From Candidatus Izemoplasma sp. (lineage in GTDB: Bacteria; Bacillota_I; Bacilli_A; Izemoplasmatales; Izemoplasmataceae), in NCBI GenBank assembly GCA_021736205.1, contig JAIPGF010000001.1:1-64000 (forward strand): a stretch of 64,000 bases of DNA, in the 5' to 3' direction. The notes under the pieces were generated by a model. The model was not told where the DNA came from, did no database searches, and was given only the letters and a program-made list of their open reading frames with translations. Shown piece after piece: positions 9,261-18,252 of this stretch (position 1 is the stretch's first letter; each line of letters begins with the position of its first letter). A program made the position numbers and the translations under genes.

Positions 9261-10506
9261 TAGGATCATTCCTTAATAGGCATGTTGTATCTTTTTTTAT
9301 TTTGTTGGCAACACGTTTGATATCTTCTTTTGTAATGGCATTAATTTTTTGTTGGAACAAATCTGGATCAAACGGTTTATCAAATAAGCTCAGATTAAGT
9401 AGTCTTGATGCGAGTGAGCCACTTGAATCTAAACTTTGTAAAAAGTCATTAATAATGGACTTTTTAGCAATATCTAAATAAGATGCATCAACCGTTGTTT
9501 TTAGTGAATTAATCATCTGATCAATATCGTTTGTTGTGTCTTTTCTGTTTTTCTCGTCTAATCCTAAAAAGATATAAAGTGTGCCTTTAAAATAATCATA
9601 GTGACTACTAATATAATAAGCATAGCCTTTTTCTTCTCGAATGATATCGAATAACAAACTATTACTTCCACCACCCAGCAACGTATTAAAAACAACAGCT
9701 GCGTAGTAATCATCATCACCGTAATAGATTGGAAATCGGTACCCAATAGCAAGTTTTGCTTGTTTTACATGTTTGTGTTTAATAATAAGTTGTGGATCAT
9801 TAAACGTTCTATAAAAATGATCAATGAGCGTTAGTGTTTTTTGTCGTGGTTTAAATTTAAAGGTATCATTAAGGACCTGTGTTATTTCTTCTTCATCAAT
9901 ATCACCGATTACATTAATATTAATTAAGTCATCGGTTAACATTGTTTGGTAAGCGTCTTTAACATCTTTTAATGTAACAGTTTTAAGGGATTCTTCTGTT
10001 CCTAAAGCATTTTTCCCATAGGGATCATCTTTAAATAAAGCATCTTTTAATTCTTTGATTGTAAATTGCATTTTATCCGCGTATAAGCGATCAAAATAAT
10101 TTGCGAAAAGTCTTTTTTCTTCCTCGAAATAAGCTCGGTTAAAAACGGGGTTAAATAAGATGTCTTTTAAGACTGTTAATCCTTTTAGTAAAAGGGGTTC
10201 ATGATCTAATGTATAATCATCATTTATCATATTTAATTCAAACAGTAAAAAATGGCTTAAACCAGATTTTGCTGCTTTTACATGGATGCTTGATTGATAC
10301 AACCCTTCTAAATAGTCTGCGAGTTTCTCTTTTGTTGGATGCGCTTTGGTCGCTTTTTCTAATAAATAAGGGACGAGCGCTCTAGGTGTGATATTTTCTT
10401 TAGGAATATCATTGGCTAATACGAGTTGTATTTTTGTTGTTTTAAATTTTGACGTTGAAATGATGTTTATATTAAATGTGTCTTGTTTAATTTTTTTAAT
10501 TTTCAT
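9247..10506 (-). CDS. M16 family peptidase-like protein, YmfF-like (no zinc motif)
   Basis: 419 aa. Same fold as the neighbour, with LVPYLLEKATKAHPTKEKLADYLEGLYQ at the position of the first active-site helix but no HxxEH. The later blocks (FNTLLGGGSNSLLFDIIREEKGYAYYI) match the C-terminal M16 domain. It is probably the non-catalytic partner of the adjacent peptidase. AGGAGACAACA precedes the ATG. A terminator separates it from deoD upstream. Confidence 0.88.
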   Translation of the reverse strand: MKIKKIKQDTFNINIISTSKFKTTKIQLVLANDIPKENITPRALVPYLLEKATKAHPTKEKLADYLEGLYQSSIHVKAAKSGLSHFLLFELNMINDDYTLDHEPLLLKGLTVLKDILFNPVFNRAYFEEEKRLFANYFDRLYADKMQFTIKELKDALFKDDPYGKNALGTEESLKTVTLKDVKDAYQTMLTDDLININVIGDIDEEEITQVLNDTFKFKPRQKTLTLIDHFYRTFNDPQLIIKHKHVKQAKLAIGYRFPIYYGDDDYYAAVVFNTLLGGGSNSLLFDIIREEKGYAYYISSHYDYFKGTLYIFLGLDEKNRKDTTNDIDQMINSLKTTVDASYLDIAKKSIINDFLQSLDSSGSLASRLLNLSLFDKPFDPDLFQQKINAITKEDIKRVANKIKKDTTCLLRNDPNDKT

Positions 10507-10517
10507 TGTTGTCTCCT

Positions 10518-10543
10518 AAAAAAAGTGCGTTGAGCACTTTTTT
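10518..10543 (-). terminator. Rho-independent terminator of the deo operon
   Basis: On the reverse strand AAAAAGTGC-TCAAC-GCACTTTTTTT immediately follows the deoD stop. Confidence 0.85.
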
Positions 10544-11249
10544 ATTCTGCTAATTCTAATGCGATATCCATCATGTTTGTGAATGCACGCTCTCGTTCTT
10601 TGCTTGTTGTCTGGTTGGAATTAACTAAGTTGTCACTGACAGTTAATAAGCAGGCAGCGTTTTTATGTAATACATCTGCATTATGAAATAACGCAAAAGC
10701 TTCCATTTCAACCGCAATACACCCATATTCATCTCTAATACGTTTAAAATCTTCATGATTTTGACGATAAAATACGTCGCTTGAGTGAATGCATCCTTTG
10801 GTGACTGGAATATCTAAGTTATTAGCAATTGTTTCTAATTTAGTATTTAGTGCTTTTGTCGGATATGTGTATTTTTTTTTCTGATTAGACTGTGTTTCAG
10901 GGAATGTTGATTCACTCCATGCCTTATCAGCAAGCAAAACATCATAAAGACTTAGTTCATCTGTATAAGCTCCACAACTACCAATACGAATAATATTATC
11001 AACATCGTAAAACTTATAAAGTTCATAACTATAAATACCAATGCTTGCCATCCCCATACCACTGCCCATGACACTAATCTTTTTACCGTTAAATGTGCCA
11101 GTAAAGCCAAACATATTTCTAACTGTATTAAATTGATGCACATTGTCTAAATAGGTATCTGCGATAAATTTTGCACGAAGGGGATCACCGGGCATTAAAA
11201 CAGTTTTTGCGATTTCATCTTTTTTTGCTTCAATATGTGCTGTAGCCAT
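10542..11249 (-). CDS. deoD: purine nucleoside phosphorylase, DeoD type
   Basis: DeoD splits purine (deoxy)nucleosides with phosphate to the free base and (deoxy)ribose-1-phosphate. The N-terminus TAHIEAKKDEIAKTVLMPGDPLRAK and the MGSGMGMASIGIYSYEL phosphate-binding loop are typical of the hexameric enzyme; VEMEAFALF and TVSDN (catalytic Asp) follow. The start is the ATG at 11249 with AAGGAGAG upstream, not the TTG before it. It is the last gene of an operon with deoC and two membrane proteins. Confidence 0.95.
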   Translation of the reverse strand: MATAHIEAKKDEIAKTVLMPGDPLRAKFIADTYLDNVHQFNTVRNMFGFTGTFNGKKISVMGSGMGMASIGIYSYELYKFYDVDNIIRIGSCGAYTDELSLYDVLLADKAWSESTFPETQSNQKKKYTYPTKALNTKLETIANNLDIPVTKGCIHSSDVFYRQNHEDFKRIRDEYGCIAVEMEAFALFHNADVLHKNAACLLTVSDNLVNSNQTTSKERERAFTNMMDIALELAE

Positions 11250-11260
11250 CAAATCTCTCC

Positions 11261-11920
11261 TTAGTAGTCGTTTGTTGATGTTTCCCCTTTAACGAGTGAG
11301 ACACCACGACTTGTTCCAATGCGGGTTGCGCCGGCATCAACCATTGCTTTAACATCTTCTGCTGAGCGAACGCCTCCTGCGGCTTTAACTTCTTTATCTT
11401 TTGCAACGTGTTTCATTAGTTTAACATCTTCAATTTTTGCGCCATCAGTGCCAAATCCAGTAGATGTTTTAACAAAATCAGCATCAGCATCAACCACTGC
11501 TTGAGAAGCTTGTTTGATTTCATCTTTGGTTAAATAGCACGTTTCAATAATAACCTTTAGAATATTTTTAGGGCATGCTTCTCTGACTGAACGCACTTCT
11601 TTTTCAATATAGTCAAAATCGCCCATTTTAATTTTTCCAATATTTAACACCATATCAATCTCATCTGCTCCATTAGCCAGTGCATCTTTTGTTTCAAAGA
11701 CTTTGGTTTTTATGGTGTTTGCACCAAGTGGGAACCCCACAACAGTGCAAACAAGTACAGGAGAGTCTTTTAAGGTATCTTTGGCATACGCTACCCAATA
11801 AGGATTAACACAGACACTTTTAAATTCATATGTTTTTGCTTCTTCTAATAATGTGTTTAGTTCTTTATCCGTCCCAAATGCTTTTAGATACGTGTGATCA
11901 ATTAATTGATTAATACTCAT
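11261..11920 (-). CDS. deoC: deoxyribose-phosphate aldolase
   Basis: DeoC cleaves 2-deoxyribose-5-phosphate to glyceraldehyde-3-phosphate and acetaldehyde. The Schiff-base lysine lies in [10 protein letters not shown] and the second active-site lysine in [12 protein letters not shown]. 219 aa is normal for the family. It overlaps the membrane-protein gene upstream by 11 bp and precedes deoD by 11 bp, so deoxynucleoside breakdown is coded in one transcript. Phosphopentomutase (deoB), the linking step, lies elsewhere at 53919. Confidence 0.96.
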   Translation of the reverse strand: MSINQLIDHTYLKAFGTDKELNTLLEEAKTYEFKSVCVNPYWVAYAKDTLKDSPVLVCTVVGFPLGANTIKTKVFETKDALANGADEIDMVLNIGKIKMGDFDYIEKEVRSVREACPKNILKVIIETCYLTKDEIKQASQAVVDADADFVKTSTGFGTDGAKIEDVKLMKHVAKDKEVKAAGGVRSAEDVKAMVDAGATRIGTSRGVSLVKGETSTNDY

Positions 11921-12551
11921 AAATATTCATCCTTTCAAAAATACGAAGATATAATTTAACTAAATAACCGACTGAAATACCTGATATAAGTGTTCCAATA
12001 TTAATCATACCAAAGTTAATGCCAGCTATAATTCCTAAAATAAGTGCTACTATAACAGCAGATAACTCTATTATAACACGAGTTTTAATAAGATTTGAAG
12101 TGTTTTGTATATCCATGATTACTAACATCAATTCATCAAAGACACCAGCAGGATATTTTGTGATGATTAACGTCGCTCCCCCAAGGGGTAAAAGCAAAAT
12201 GCCACTTACAAATAACAAGACTTGATTTTGCCACGTGTTAACCACAAGATTTTCAAATATAACTAGATTTAATACATCCACTAAAACACTCACAATAACC
12301 ACCGGAATCATCATAAATAAGTAAACCTTTTTCTTTCGCATTATCACAACAATGATGGTTGTGATAAATGCGACCAAAAAGACGGCAGTTCCTAAGGTGA
12401 TATTAAATAAGACATGGATACTATAATGCAGTGTGTCCCACGTGGGGACACCTAAGTGACTTTTCAACATTAGTACAACACCTAGTGCGATAAATACAGA
12501 GCCCAATAGATAAAGCACAACATTCATTAAAACAGAGTTAATTTTTGGCAT
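11910..12551 (-). CDS. YczE/YitT-like integral membrane protein (second paralogue)
   Basis: About 213 aa with five hydrophobic segments. It shares with the neighbouring gene the motifs LGxGVxxLxxxxLGxxxWDT near the N-terminus, [15 protein letters not shown] in the middle and [21 protein letters not shown] near the end, which are typical of YczE-type proteins. Transport function is not established for the family. Being inside a deoC-deoD operon suggests nucleoside or base movement; that is inference. The ATG at 12551 is chosen over a GTG at 12563, but the ribosome site is weak. Confidence 0.75.
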   Translation of the reverse strand: MPKINSVLMNVVLYLLGSVFIALGVVLMLKSHLGVPTWDTLHYSIHVLFNITLGTAVFLVAFITTIIVVIMRKKKVYLFMMIPVVIVSVLVDVLNLVIFENLVVNTWQNQVLLFVSGILLLPLGGATLIITKYPAGVFDELMLVIMDIQNTSNLIKTRVIIELSAVIVALILGIIAGINFGMINIGTLISGISVGYLVKLYLRIFERMNIYEY

Positions 12552-13200
12552 GTTCAATAACACCCAATCGTTTTAAATAAAATGTAAGAATCGGTGGTAA
12601 TATAAGAGCCATGATGACACTACCAACATTGACGGCACCAAAGCCAATTCCTGCTAAAAATCCAAAGAGTGTTCCTAAAGAAATTCCTAGGATTTCAATC
12701 CCGATTCGGATTGCTGTAAGATTTTTTGTACTAAAAATATCGGCTATCATAATCATTAATTCATCAAATACAAAGGCGGGAAAATGCGACCTAATAATCA
12801 TCGCTAAGCCAAATGGTAAAAGAATAGCTCCCAGTAAGTAAAATAATAATTTCATGGCGATTGCTTGTGGGTAGTAAGCTCCAAAGATAAGAATATCCCA
12901 AAAATCAAGGGAGACCCCGACTAAAAAGATTGGGAGTAACATGAAGATGAGTTTCAGTTGTTTTGTATAACTTAATATAATAATCATCAAGATAATACTC
13001 ACGGCCCATGATGTAAAGCCTAAGGTGAAGTTAGGGAATTTTAAATTAATCAAAGCTCTTAAGTTGGCTGTAACAGTATCCCATGCCCCAGCACCAAGCT
13101 GTGATCTTAATAGAAAAATAACGCCTAATCCTAATACGAAAAATCCACCTATGTAAAATAAAATGTTTTTAAGTGAAAATTCAACATTTCTTGTTTGCAT
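12538..13200 (-). CDS. YczE/YitT-like integral membrane protein (first paralogue)
   Basis: 220 aa and five predicted membrane segments, paralogous to the next gene: LGLGVIFLLRSQLGAGAWDT, PAFVFDELMIMIADI and GAVNVGSVIMALILPP. It is the first gene after the putative riboswitch and has a strong AGGAGG site 6 bases before its ATG. The gene overlaps its paralogue by 14 bp. Tandem duplication with divergence suggests a heteromeric pair. No substrate can be read from the sequence. Confidence 0.75.
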   Translation of the reverse strand: MQTRNVEFSLKNILFYIGGFFVLGLGVIFLLRSQLGAGAWDTVTANLRALINLKFPNFTLGFTSWAVSIILMIIILSYTKQLKLIFMLLPIFLVGVSLDFWDILIFGAYYPQAIAMKLLFYLLGAILLPFGLAMIIRSHFPAFVFDELMIMIADIFSTKNLTAIRIGIEILGISLGTLFGFLAGIGFGAVNVGSVIMALILPPILTFYLKRLGVIEHAKN

Positions 13201-13220
13201 AGTAACCTCCTAAAATAAAT

Positions 13221-13290
13221 TTATCGTACTAAGTCAATTTCAGGGGACTTGTGGAACTCCTAACCGTATTATAGGATTAGACGACACCAT
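13221..13290 (-). promoter_or_regulatory. purine-family riboswitch aptamer, atypical binding core
   Basis: On the reverse strand the leader folds as a three-way junction. P1 is GUGUCGU with ACGAUA, P2 is CCUA/UAGG, and P3 is AAGUC/GACUU. Loop 2 (UAAUACGGU) and loop 3 (CCCUGAAAUU) carry the GG and CC plus AAAU signatures of the purine riboswitch kissing loops. J1/2 is UAAUC as expected. J2/3 reads GUUCCAC where the family has GUUUCUACC, so one U is missing and position 51 is C. The base at ligand-pairing position 74 reads G rather than C or U. It ends ~20 bases before the first gene's AGGAGG, so control of translation is likely. Identification is by eye. Confidence 0.7.
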
Positions 13291-13308
13291 AATTTTACCA
13301 AATTAAAG

Positions 13309-13345
13309 AAAAAAATCAACAATAACAGACTTGTTATTGTTGATT
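13309..13345 (-). terminator. Rho-independent terminator after ileS
   Basis: A 14-bp stem beginning AATCAACAATAACA with a four-base loop, followed by T-rich sequence on the reverse strand. A TTGATT / 16 bp / TAAAAT promoter-like pair for the deo operon overlaps its distal arm. Confidence 0.85.
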
Positions 13346-13351
13346 GTTATA

Positions 13352-16081
13352 TTATTGGTTCGAAACGATTTCTTCACAACGTTCGCAAAGACCTTCATCT
13401 GTTTCTTCAACGATTTGCCAACAACGTTCACATTTATCGCCTTCTGCTTTTTCTACGTCAATGCTTAAGTTGTCAAATGTATATTTTCCGGTGCCTTCTT
13501 TCATCTCAAACTGACTAACGATGAAAACTTGACCTAAATCAATTGGTAGAGACTGAAGTAATTCTTTGACGTCTCCTTCAGGATAAAGCGTTAATTTTGA
13601 ATCAAAACTTTTCCCAATGACTTTTTCATCTCTAGCTGTTTCTAGTGCTTTTAAGACATTCGAACGAATTGCCATAAATTTATCATATTTTGCTTCTAAA
13701 TCACTTGCTTCTAATGTTTTAACTTCTGGCATATTCTCTAAATAGACATTTTCTTCTTGATGATGTGGTAAATGAGTGTAGGCATCGTCTGTTGTATGTG
13801 GTAAGAACGGTGTTAACAGTTTTAACAGTGTTAAAGTTATGTCATACAACACCGTCTGAATACTTTTACGATCGGTATTTTCTGCATTTTCAATGTATAA
13901 AATATCTTTTGTGAAATCTAAGTAGAACGCGCTTAAGTCGCGTGTGACAAAGTTTGTGATTTCACGGTAAACACTATCAAACTCAAATTGATCATAGCGG
14001 TATAAACATTCTTTAACTAAGTTATTTGTTTTAAGCATCATGTATTTGTCAATATCGTTTAAATCAGCAAATGCAATCGCATCTTTATCAGGATTATAGT
14101 CATTTAAGTTTCCTAACATAAAACGAATAGTATTTCTTATTTTACGGTAAGACTCACTAACTTGACGCATCATGTCTTGTGAAATACGGACATCACTTTG
14201 ATAATCAACACTAGCTACCCAAAGTCGGATAATATCTGCACCCTGTTGTTTCATGATTTTTAAGGGATCAACAACATTACCTAACGATTTAGACATTTTA
14301 CGTCCCTCACCATCTAACACAAATCCATGTGTTAAACAATTTTTATAAGGACTTTTACCGGTAGCGGCAACACCTGTTGATAAACTACTGTTAAACCAAC
14401 CACGGTATTGATCTGATCCTTCTAAATAAAGATCACTGGGGTATGGCAGACCAAAATCTTTCATTCCGCCATGGTGTGATGTTCCACTATCAAACCAAAC
14501 ATCTAAGATGTCTGTTTCTTTTTCAAACCGACCATTGGGACTAGCTGGATTTGTGTATCCGTCTGGAAGTAATTCTTCAGCAGGTAGTTCAAACCAGGCA
14601 TTGGTGCCTTTTTCTGCAATGATACTAGCCACATGGTTAATCACTTCTTTATCTAAAATAGGACTTTTATCTTCGTTATAAAAGACAGGAATAGGAACGC
14701 CCCAAGCTCGTTGACGACTAATACACCATGCTTCACGATCTTTTACCATGTTTTCCATACGAACTTCGCCCCATTTAGGGAACCAGTTAATTGCTTCTAT
14801 TTCTTTAAGCATGGCTTCTTTTAAACTTTCAATTGATGCGAACCATTGATCCGTTGCACGGAAAATAACAGGTTTTTTCGTACGCCAATCATGGGGATAA
14901 CTGTGTTCCATCCATTCTAATTTAAGTAAATATCCTGTTTCATCAAGGTTTTTAACAACCTCTTTTGAACAATCTTCAATAAACAGTCCTTCATATTTTC
15001 CTGCTTCTTTTGTCATGTACCCTTTCGCATCGACTGGACAGAAAGTATCAATGTTATATTTTTGACCAATAACAAAGTCATCTTCTCCATGTCCAGGCGC
15101 GATATGTACAAGTCCTGTTCCACCTTCAGTTGATACGTGGTGTCCTAAAACGATTGGACTAACGCGATCATAAAGTGGGTGTTTATAGGTTGCGCCTTCT
15201 AACTCATATCCTTTGATATCTTTTAGTGTTTCAACATGATTCCAATTTAAATCATGGGTTAATACTTTGATTAATTCAGTTGCGACCAAATAGACTTGAT
15301 CATGATCAACTTTGACAAATGAATATAAGATATGATCTCCTAGTGCAATCGCCATATTTGCGGGAATTGTCCAGGGCGTGGTTGTCCAAATTAAGAACCT
15401 AAAATCGCCATCAAATACTGTTTGATCAACAACGTCCATTCCGACATAAATAGACGGTGATTTTATATCCTTGTATTCAATCTCCGCTTCAGCGAGTGCC
15501 GTTTCACTTGATGGTGACCAAAAGACAGGTTTTAAGCCTTTAAAGATGAGTCCTTTTTCTACCATATCTGCGAATATACGTAACTGCGATGCTTCATATT
15601 TTGGTTTTAGTGTCACATAAGGATTGTCCCATTCTCCTAAAATCCCTAGGCGTTTGAATTGCTCGCGTTGTTTGTCAATTTGTTCATTGGCATAATCTGC
15701 ACACATTTTACGGAATTTCACCTTATCAATAGTAGCACGGTTAACTTTCTTTTGTTTAACTAACGCTGTTTCAATTGGAAGTCCATGCGTGTCCCATCCT
15801 GGTACATAACGGGTATAAAATCCCTGCATGCTTTTATAACGAACAACAATATCTTTAAGTGTTTTGTTTAATGCGTGTCCAATATGAATATCACCATTCG
15901 CATAAGGAGGTCCATCATGTAAGACATACTCTTTGTTGCCTTTGTTTTTGTCTAATCGTTTTTGATAGAGGTCTTGGTCATACCAAGTTGCTTGAATTTT
16001 AGGTTCGTTATTCCCTAAATTTCCTCTCATTTTAAAGTCTGTTTTGGGTAATTGTAAGGTATCTTTATAATTTTTTCCCAT
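13352..16081 (-). CDS. ileS: isoleucyl-tRNA synthetase
   Basis: IleRS charges tRNA-Ile and edits valine. The HIGH motif (GDIHIGHALNK) lies near residue 60 and KMSKS (GRKMSKSLGNV) near 595. The CP1 editing domain contains TTTPWTIPANMA. The C-terminal zinc finger CERCW...CERC is complete. 909 aa is usual for the bacterial type. Expression is controlled by the T-box leader just upstream. It closes the division gene cluster in the same order as in Bacillus, except that divIVA is missing between ylmH and ileS. Confidence 0.97.
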   Translation of the reverse strand: MGKNYKDTLQLPKTDFKMRGNLGNNEPKIQATWYDQDLYQKRLDKNKGNKEYVLHDGPPYANGDIHIGHALNKTLKDIVVRYKSMQGFYTRYVPGWDTHGLPIETALVKQKKVNRATIDKVKFRKMCADYANEQIDKQREQFKRLGILGEWDNPYVTLKPKYEASQLRIFADMVEKGLIFKGLKPVFWSPSSETALAEAEIEYKDIKSPSIYVGMDVVDQTVFDGDFRFLIWTTTPWTIPANMAIALGDHILYSFVKVDHDQVYLVATELIKVLTHDLNWNHVETLKDIKGYELEGATYKHPLYDRVSPIVLGHHVSTEGGTGLVHIAPGHGEDDFVIGQKYNIDTFCPVDAKGYMTKEAGKYEGLFIEDCSKEVVKNLDETGYLLKLEWMEHSYPHDWRTKKPVIFRATDQWFASIESLKEAMLKEIEAINWFPKWGEVRMENMVKDREAWCISRQRAWGVPIPVFYNEDKSPILDKEVINHVASIIAEKGTNAWFELPAEELLPDGYTNPASPNGRFEKETDILDVWFDSGTSHHGGMKDFGLPYPSDLYLEGSDQYRGWFNSSLSTGVAATGKSPYKNCLTHGFVLDGEGRKMSKSLGNVVDPLKIMKQQGADIIRLWVASVDYQSDVRISQDMMRQVSESYRKIRNTIRFMLGNLNDYNPDKDAIAFADLNDIDKYMMLKTNNLVKECLYRYDQFEFDSVYREITNFVTRDLSAFYLDFTKDILYIENAENTDRKSIQTVLYDITLTLLKLLTPFLPHTTDDAYTHLPHHQEENVYLENMPEVKTLEASDLEAKYDKFMAIRSNVLKALETARDEKVIGKSFDSKLTLYPEGDVKELLQSLPIDLGQVFIVSQFEMKEGTGKYTFDNLSIDVEKAEGDKCERCWQIVEETDEGLCERCEEIVSNQ

Positions 16082-16102
16082 TGTTCCACTCCTTTATATA
16101 AT

Positions 16103-16335
16103 AAAAAAACGTCCTTAAAAAGGACGAATGAATTCCGCGGTACCACCTTAGTTCTAGAAATTAATCTAGCGCTCAACCTCTTTAACGCAGAGGAACGAAT
16201 TATCTTACTCAATTCAGATAAAAACTCATAGGGGATATACTAAGAAATGTTTTCCAAGTTCACAGCACCACTTGGTCTCTTTAAAAACATCACTCTTAGG
16301 ATGTGTCCTAGTCATCGCAACATAGTTTCGATAAA
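16103..16335 (-). promoter_or_regulatory. T-box leader controlling ileS
   Basis: The reverse strand contains the T-box core AAGGTGGTACCGCGGAATTC (16133-16150 region) and, after it, a terminator CGTCCTTTTTAAGGACG with a T-run (16103-16126). Upstream a stem I is recognisable: AGAGACCAAGTGGTGCTGTG is the AG-bulge/distal-loop region. A candidate Ile specifier codon AUC lies at 16234-16236. Uncharged tRNA-Ile would pair with the T-box and favour the antiterminator, switching ileS on. Confidence 0.92.
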
Positions 16336-16368
16336 ATTATAACAAATTTTGATTTTTATACAACCTTT

Positions 16369-17049
16369 TTAAATAAATTTTTTATATTTTAAGACTGTAT
16401 TGCCTTTTTTTGTTTGGTGCGGGGTTGATTCGATGAAAAACTTACCTACTTGTCTAATTGAGATCGTATCATCTAAGTTTATCGTTTGGGCAAAATCATG
16501 ACTATATGAATCATTTACTTTTACATAATCATTTAAAATAAGTGTTTTTGCTTTTTCTCTGGCTGTTTCTGCGAGTGTTTTGACAATCACATCAAGTCTG
16601 AGTGATGACACGACTTTTTCAAAATAGAGAAACTCATCATAATATTCAATGATTGGTGTTTGTTCTACTTTCAGTTGCACCTCTGTATTTTTTATACGTG
16701 AAATAATAAGTGCACTAGAACGTACAGCTTTTGTGATAAAAAACAGATTATTTTTAGGTAAAATATCACCAATTTGATTGCGAGGAATGTTTTGTGAAAG
16801 CAATGTTCCTAAAATATCAGGATGTGTAAATTTAGTAGGTGTTTTAGGTATTATTTTTATGGGGATAATTGTAATAGGATGATTAAACGTTGCTACGCGT
16901 TTACGTTTAGCTCGTGAATGTCCGCCTTCAAACCGAATATTCGTTTGACGAAGACGCTCTTTAACAAGAGAAATCTCAGACTCTGATAAAAAATCAGTCA
17001 CGATTGGACGGTCGTCATTTAAGGCATGTTTTAACGTTGTTAAAGACAT
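16369..17049 (-). CDS. ylmH: YlmH-like S4-domain RNA-binding protein
   Basis: 226 aa. The C-terminal ~65 residues form an S4 domain (SLRLDVIVKTLAETAREKAKTLILNDYVKVN), preceded by the YlmH N-terminal region. YlmH proteins act on 50S-tRNA complexes in stalled-ribosome rescue and sit in the ftsZ-sepF-yggT neighbourhood in many Gram-positives. The start ATG overlaps the yggT stop by one base, indicating coupling. Confidence 0.9.
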   Translation of the reverse strand: MSLTTLKHALNDDRPIVTDFLSESEISLVKERLRQTNIRFEGGHSRAKRKRVATFNHPITIIPIKIIPKTPTKFTHPDILGTLLSQNIPRNQIGDILPKNNLFFITKAVRSSALIISRIKNTEVQLKVEQTPIIEYYDEFLYFEKVVSSLRLDVIVKTLAETAREKAKTLILNDYVKVNDSYSHDFAQTINLDDTISIRQVGKFFIESTPHQTKKGNTVLKYKKFI

Positions 17050-17321
17050 TATGACATTAAATAAAGCGCACGTTCTAAGTAACTAAGTCCCCAGTTATAT
17101 AGAATAAAACCTAAAATAGGGGTTAAATCGATATGACCTATGACAAGCAGACCTCTAAAAAGTCGCATGTAGGGATTAGCCAGTTTATAAATAAAACGAT
17201 AAAATGATGTTTTTCTTAAATCGGGTATCCATGATAATAACACATACGCAATTAATACATAATAATAAATACGTAGTACCCAAAAGACTAAAAACATTAA
17301 TGTGTATAGTATGTTATTCAT
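17049..17321 (-). CDS. yggT: YggT family membrane protein
   Basis: 90 aa with two long hydrophobic stretches (about 5-28 and 62-85) and the family patterns LLSWIPDLRKTSFYRF and KLANPYMRLFRGL. YggT proteins are small inner-membrane proteins of the division-gene neighbourhood with unclear function. It lies 6 bp after sepF. Confidence 0.9.
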   Translation of the reverse strand: MNNILYTLMFLVFWVLRIYYYVLIAYVLLSWIPDLRKTSFYRFIYKLANPYMRLFRGLLVIGHIDLTPILGFILYNWGLSYLERALYLMS

Positions 17322-17327
17322 GTTGTT

Positions 17328-17612
17328 TTACTCCTTATATTCCTCTACGAATTTTCTTAATGAATTATCTTTAAAATCTTTTTTTGTTGCGAATAAGAAA
17401 ATACGTTCTTGAATTTGTTCGATTTCTCCATCAATGGCATACGTTACACCACTTAAAAAAGTGAGTGCTTTATTAGATTCAAAATCTTTAAATTCTTCAA
17501 AATTAATCATTATTGGAACACCTTTTAATAATTTATTAGCGAGTTTATAGATATCTGTATCAGATTGAAACATTACAAATTCTAATCGCTTAGCGGCTGA
17601 TCTTCTAAACAT
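17328..17612 (-). CDS. sepF: SepF-like cell division protein, short form
   Basis: 94 aa starting at the ATG at 17612, six bases after AGGAGG; a longer frame from 17678 would run deep into yggS and has no ribosome site. The SepF core is present (DIYKLANKLLKGVPIMINFEEFKD, ALTFLSGVTYAIDG, IFLFATKK). SepF polymerises, binds the FtsZ tail and tethers it to the membrane. The usual N-terminal amphipathic helix and long linker are nearly absent, so membrane tethering may depend on the few basic N-terminal residues or on a partner. Confidence 0.88.
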   Translation of the reverse strand: MFRRSAAKRLEFVMFQSDTDIYKLANKLLKGVPIMINFEEFKDFESNKALTFLSGVTYAIDGEIEQIQERIFLFATKKDFKDNSLRKFVEEYKE

Positions 17613-17613
17613 A

Positions 17614-18252
17614 TTAGGCCTCCTTATCAAATAATACACTACCGAGTCGTAAATATGTAGCGTTATGCTTAAGAGCAATTAAATAGTCATTACTCATGCC
17701 TATAGATAGCTCTTTTAAGTCTATATCTAACTGAGATTTAATCTCTTTTTGTAAGGTATTTAATTGTTGAAACTGACGATGAATTAGTGCTTCATCATCT
17801 GTATGTGTAGCCATTCCCATAAGACCAATAATGTCTACGTTTGGTAGTTTTGTCATTGCTTCTAATGCTGGAATTGCGTCTGCTACTTTAAATCCATGTT
17901 TTGACGTTTCATCTGAAATATTCACTTGCATAAAACATTTTAATGGGGTACTACGTCGTTTATTGATTTCTTTTGCGAGTTTGAGTTTATGTAATGAATG
18001 AAGATAGTCTATTTTTCCAATCATTTTCTTAACTTTTTTTGTTTGCAAAGTTCCGATAAAATGCCATGTAATATCTAGTTCTTTTAATGCAGCTTGTTTC
18101 TCTAGTAAAGCAGACATTCTATTTTCACCAAAATGCTGGATTCCAGTCGTATAAAGCAAGCGCATTTCATGTGGTTTGAAGTATTTTGTTGCAGCAACGA
18201 CTGTGATATCGCTAGGAATGTCTTTTAGTATGTCTCTTGTATTTAATTTCAT
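17614..18252 (-). CDS. yggS: YggS/PROSC family PLP homeostasis protein
   Basis: 212 aa, alanine-racemase-like TIM-barrel. The PLP lysine lies in VVAATKYFKP near residue 24. HFGENRMSALLEKQ, WHFIGTLQTKKV and LSIGMSNDYLIAL are conserved blocks. The protein buffers pyridoxal phosphate and has no established catalytic turnover. Its ATG overlaps the TGA of the 49-residue membrane protein upstream, and sepF begins just after its end. Confidence 0.94.
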   Translation of the reverse strand: MKLNTRDILKDIPSDITVVAATKYFKPHEMRLLYTTGIQHFGENRMSALLEKQAALKELDITWHFIGTLQTKKVKKMIGKIDYLHSLHKLKLAKEINKRRSTPLKCFMQVNISDETSKHGFKVADAIPALEAMTKLPNVDIIGLMGMATHTDDEALIHRQFQQLNTLQKEIKSQLDIDLKELSIGMSNDYLIALKHNATYLRLGSVLFDKEA

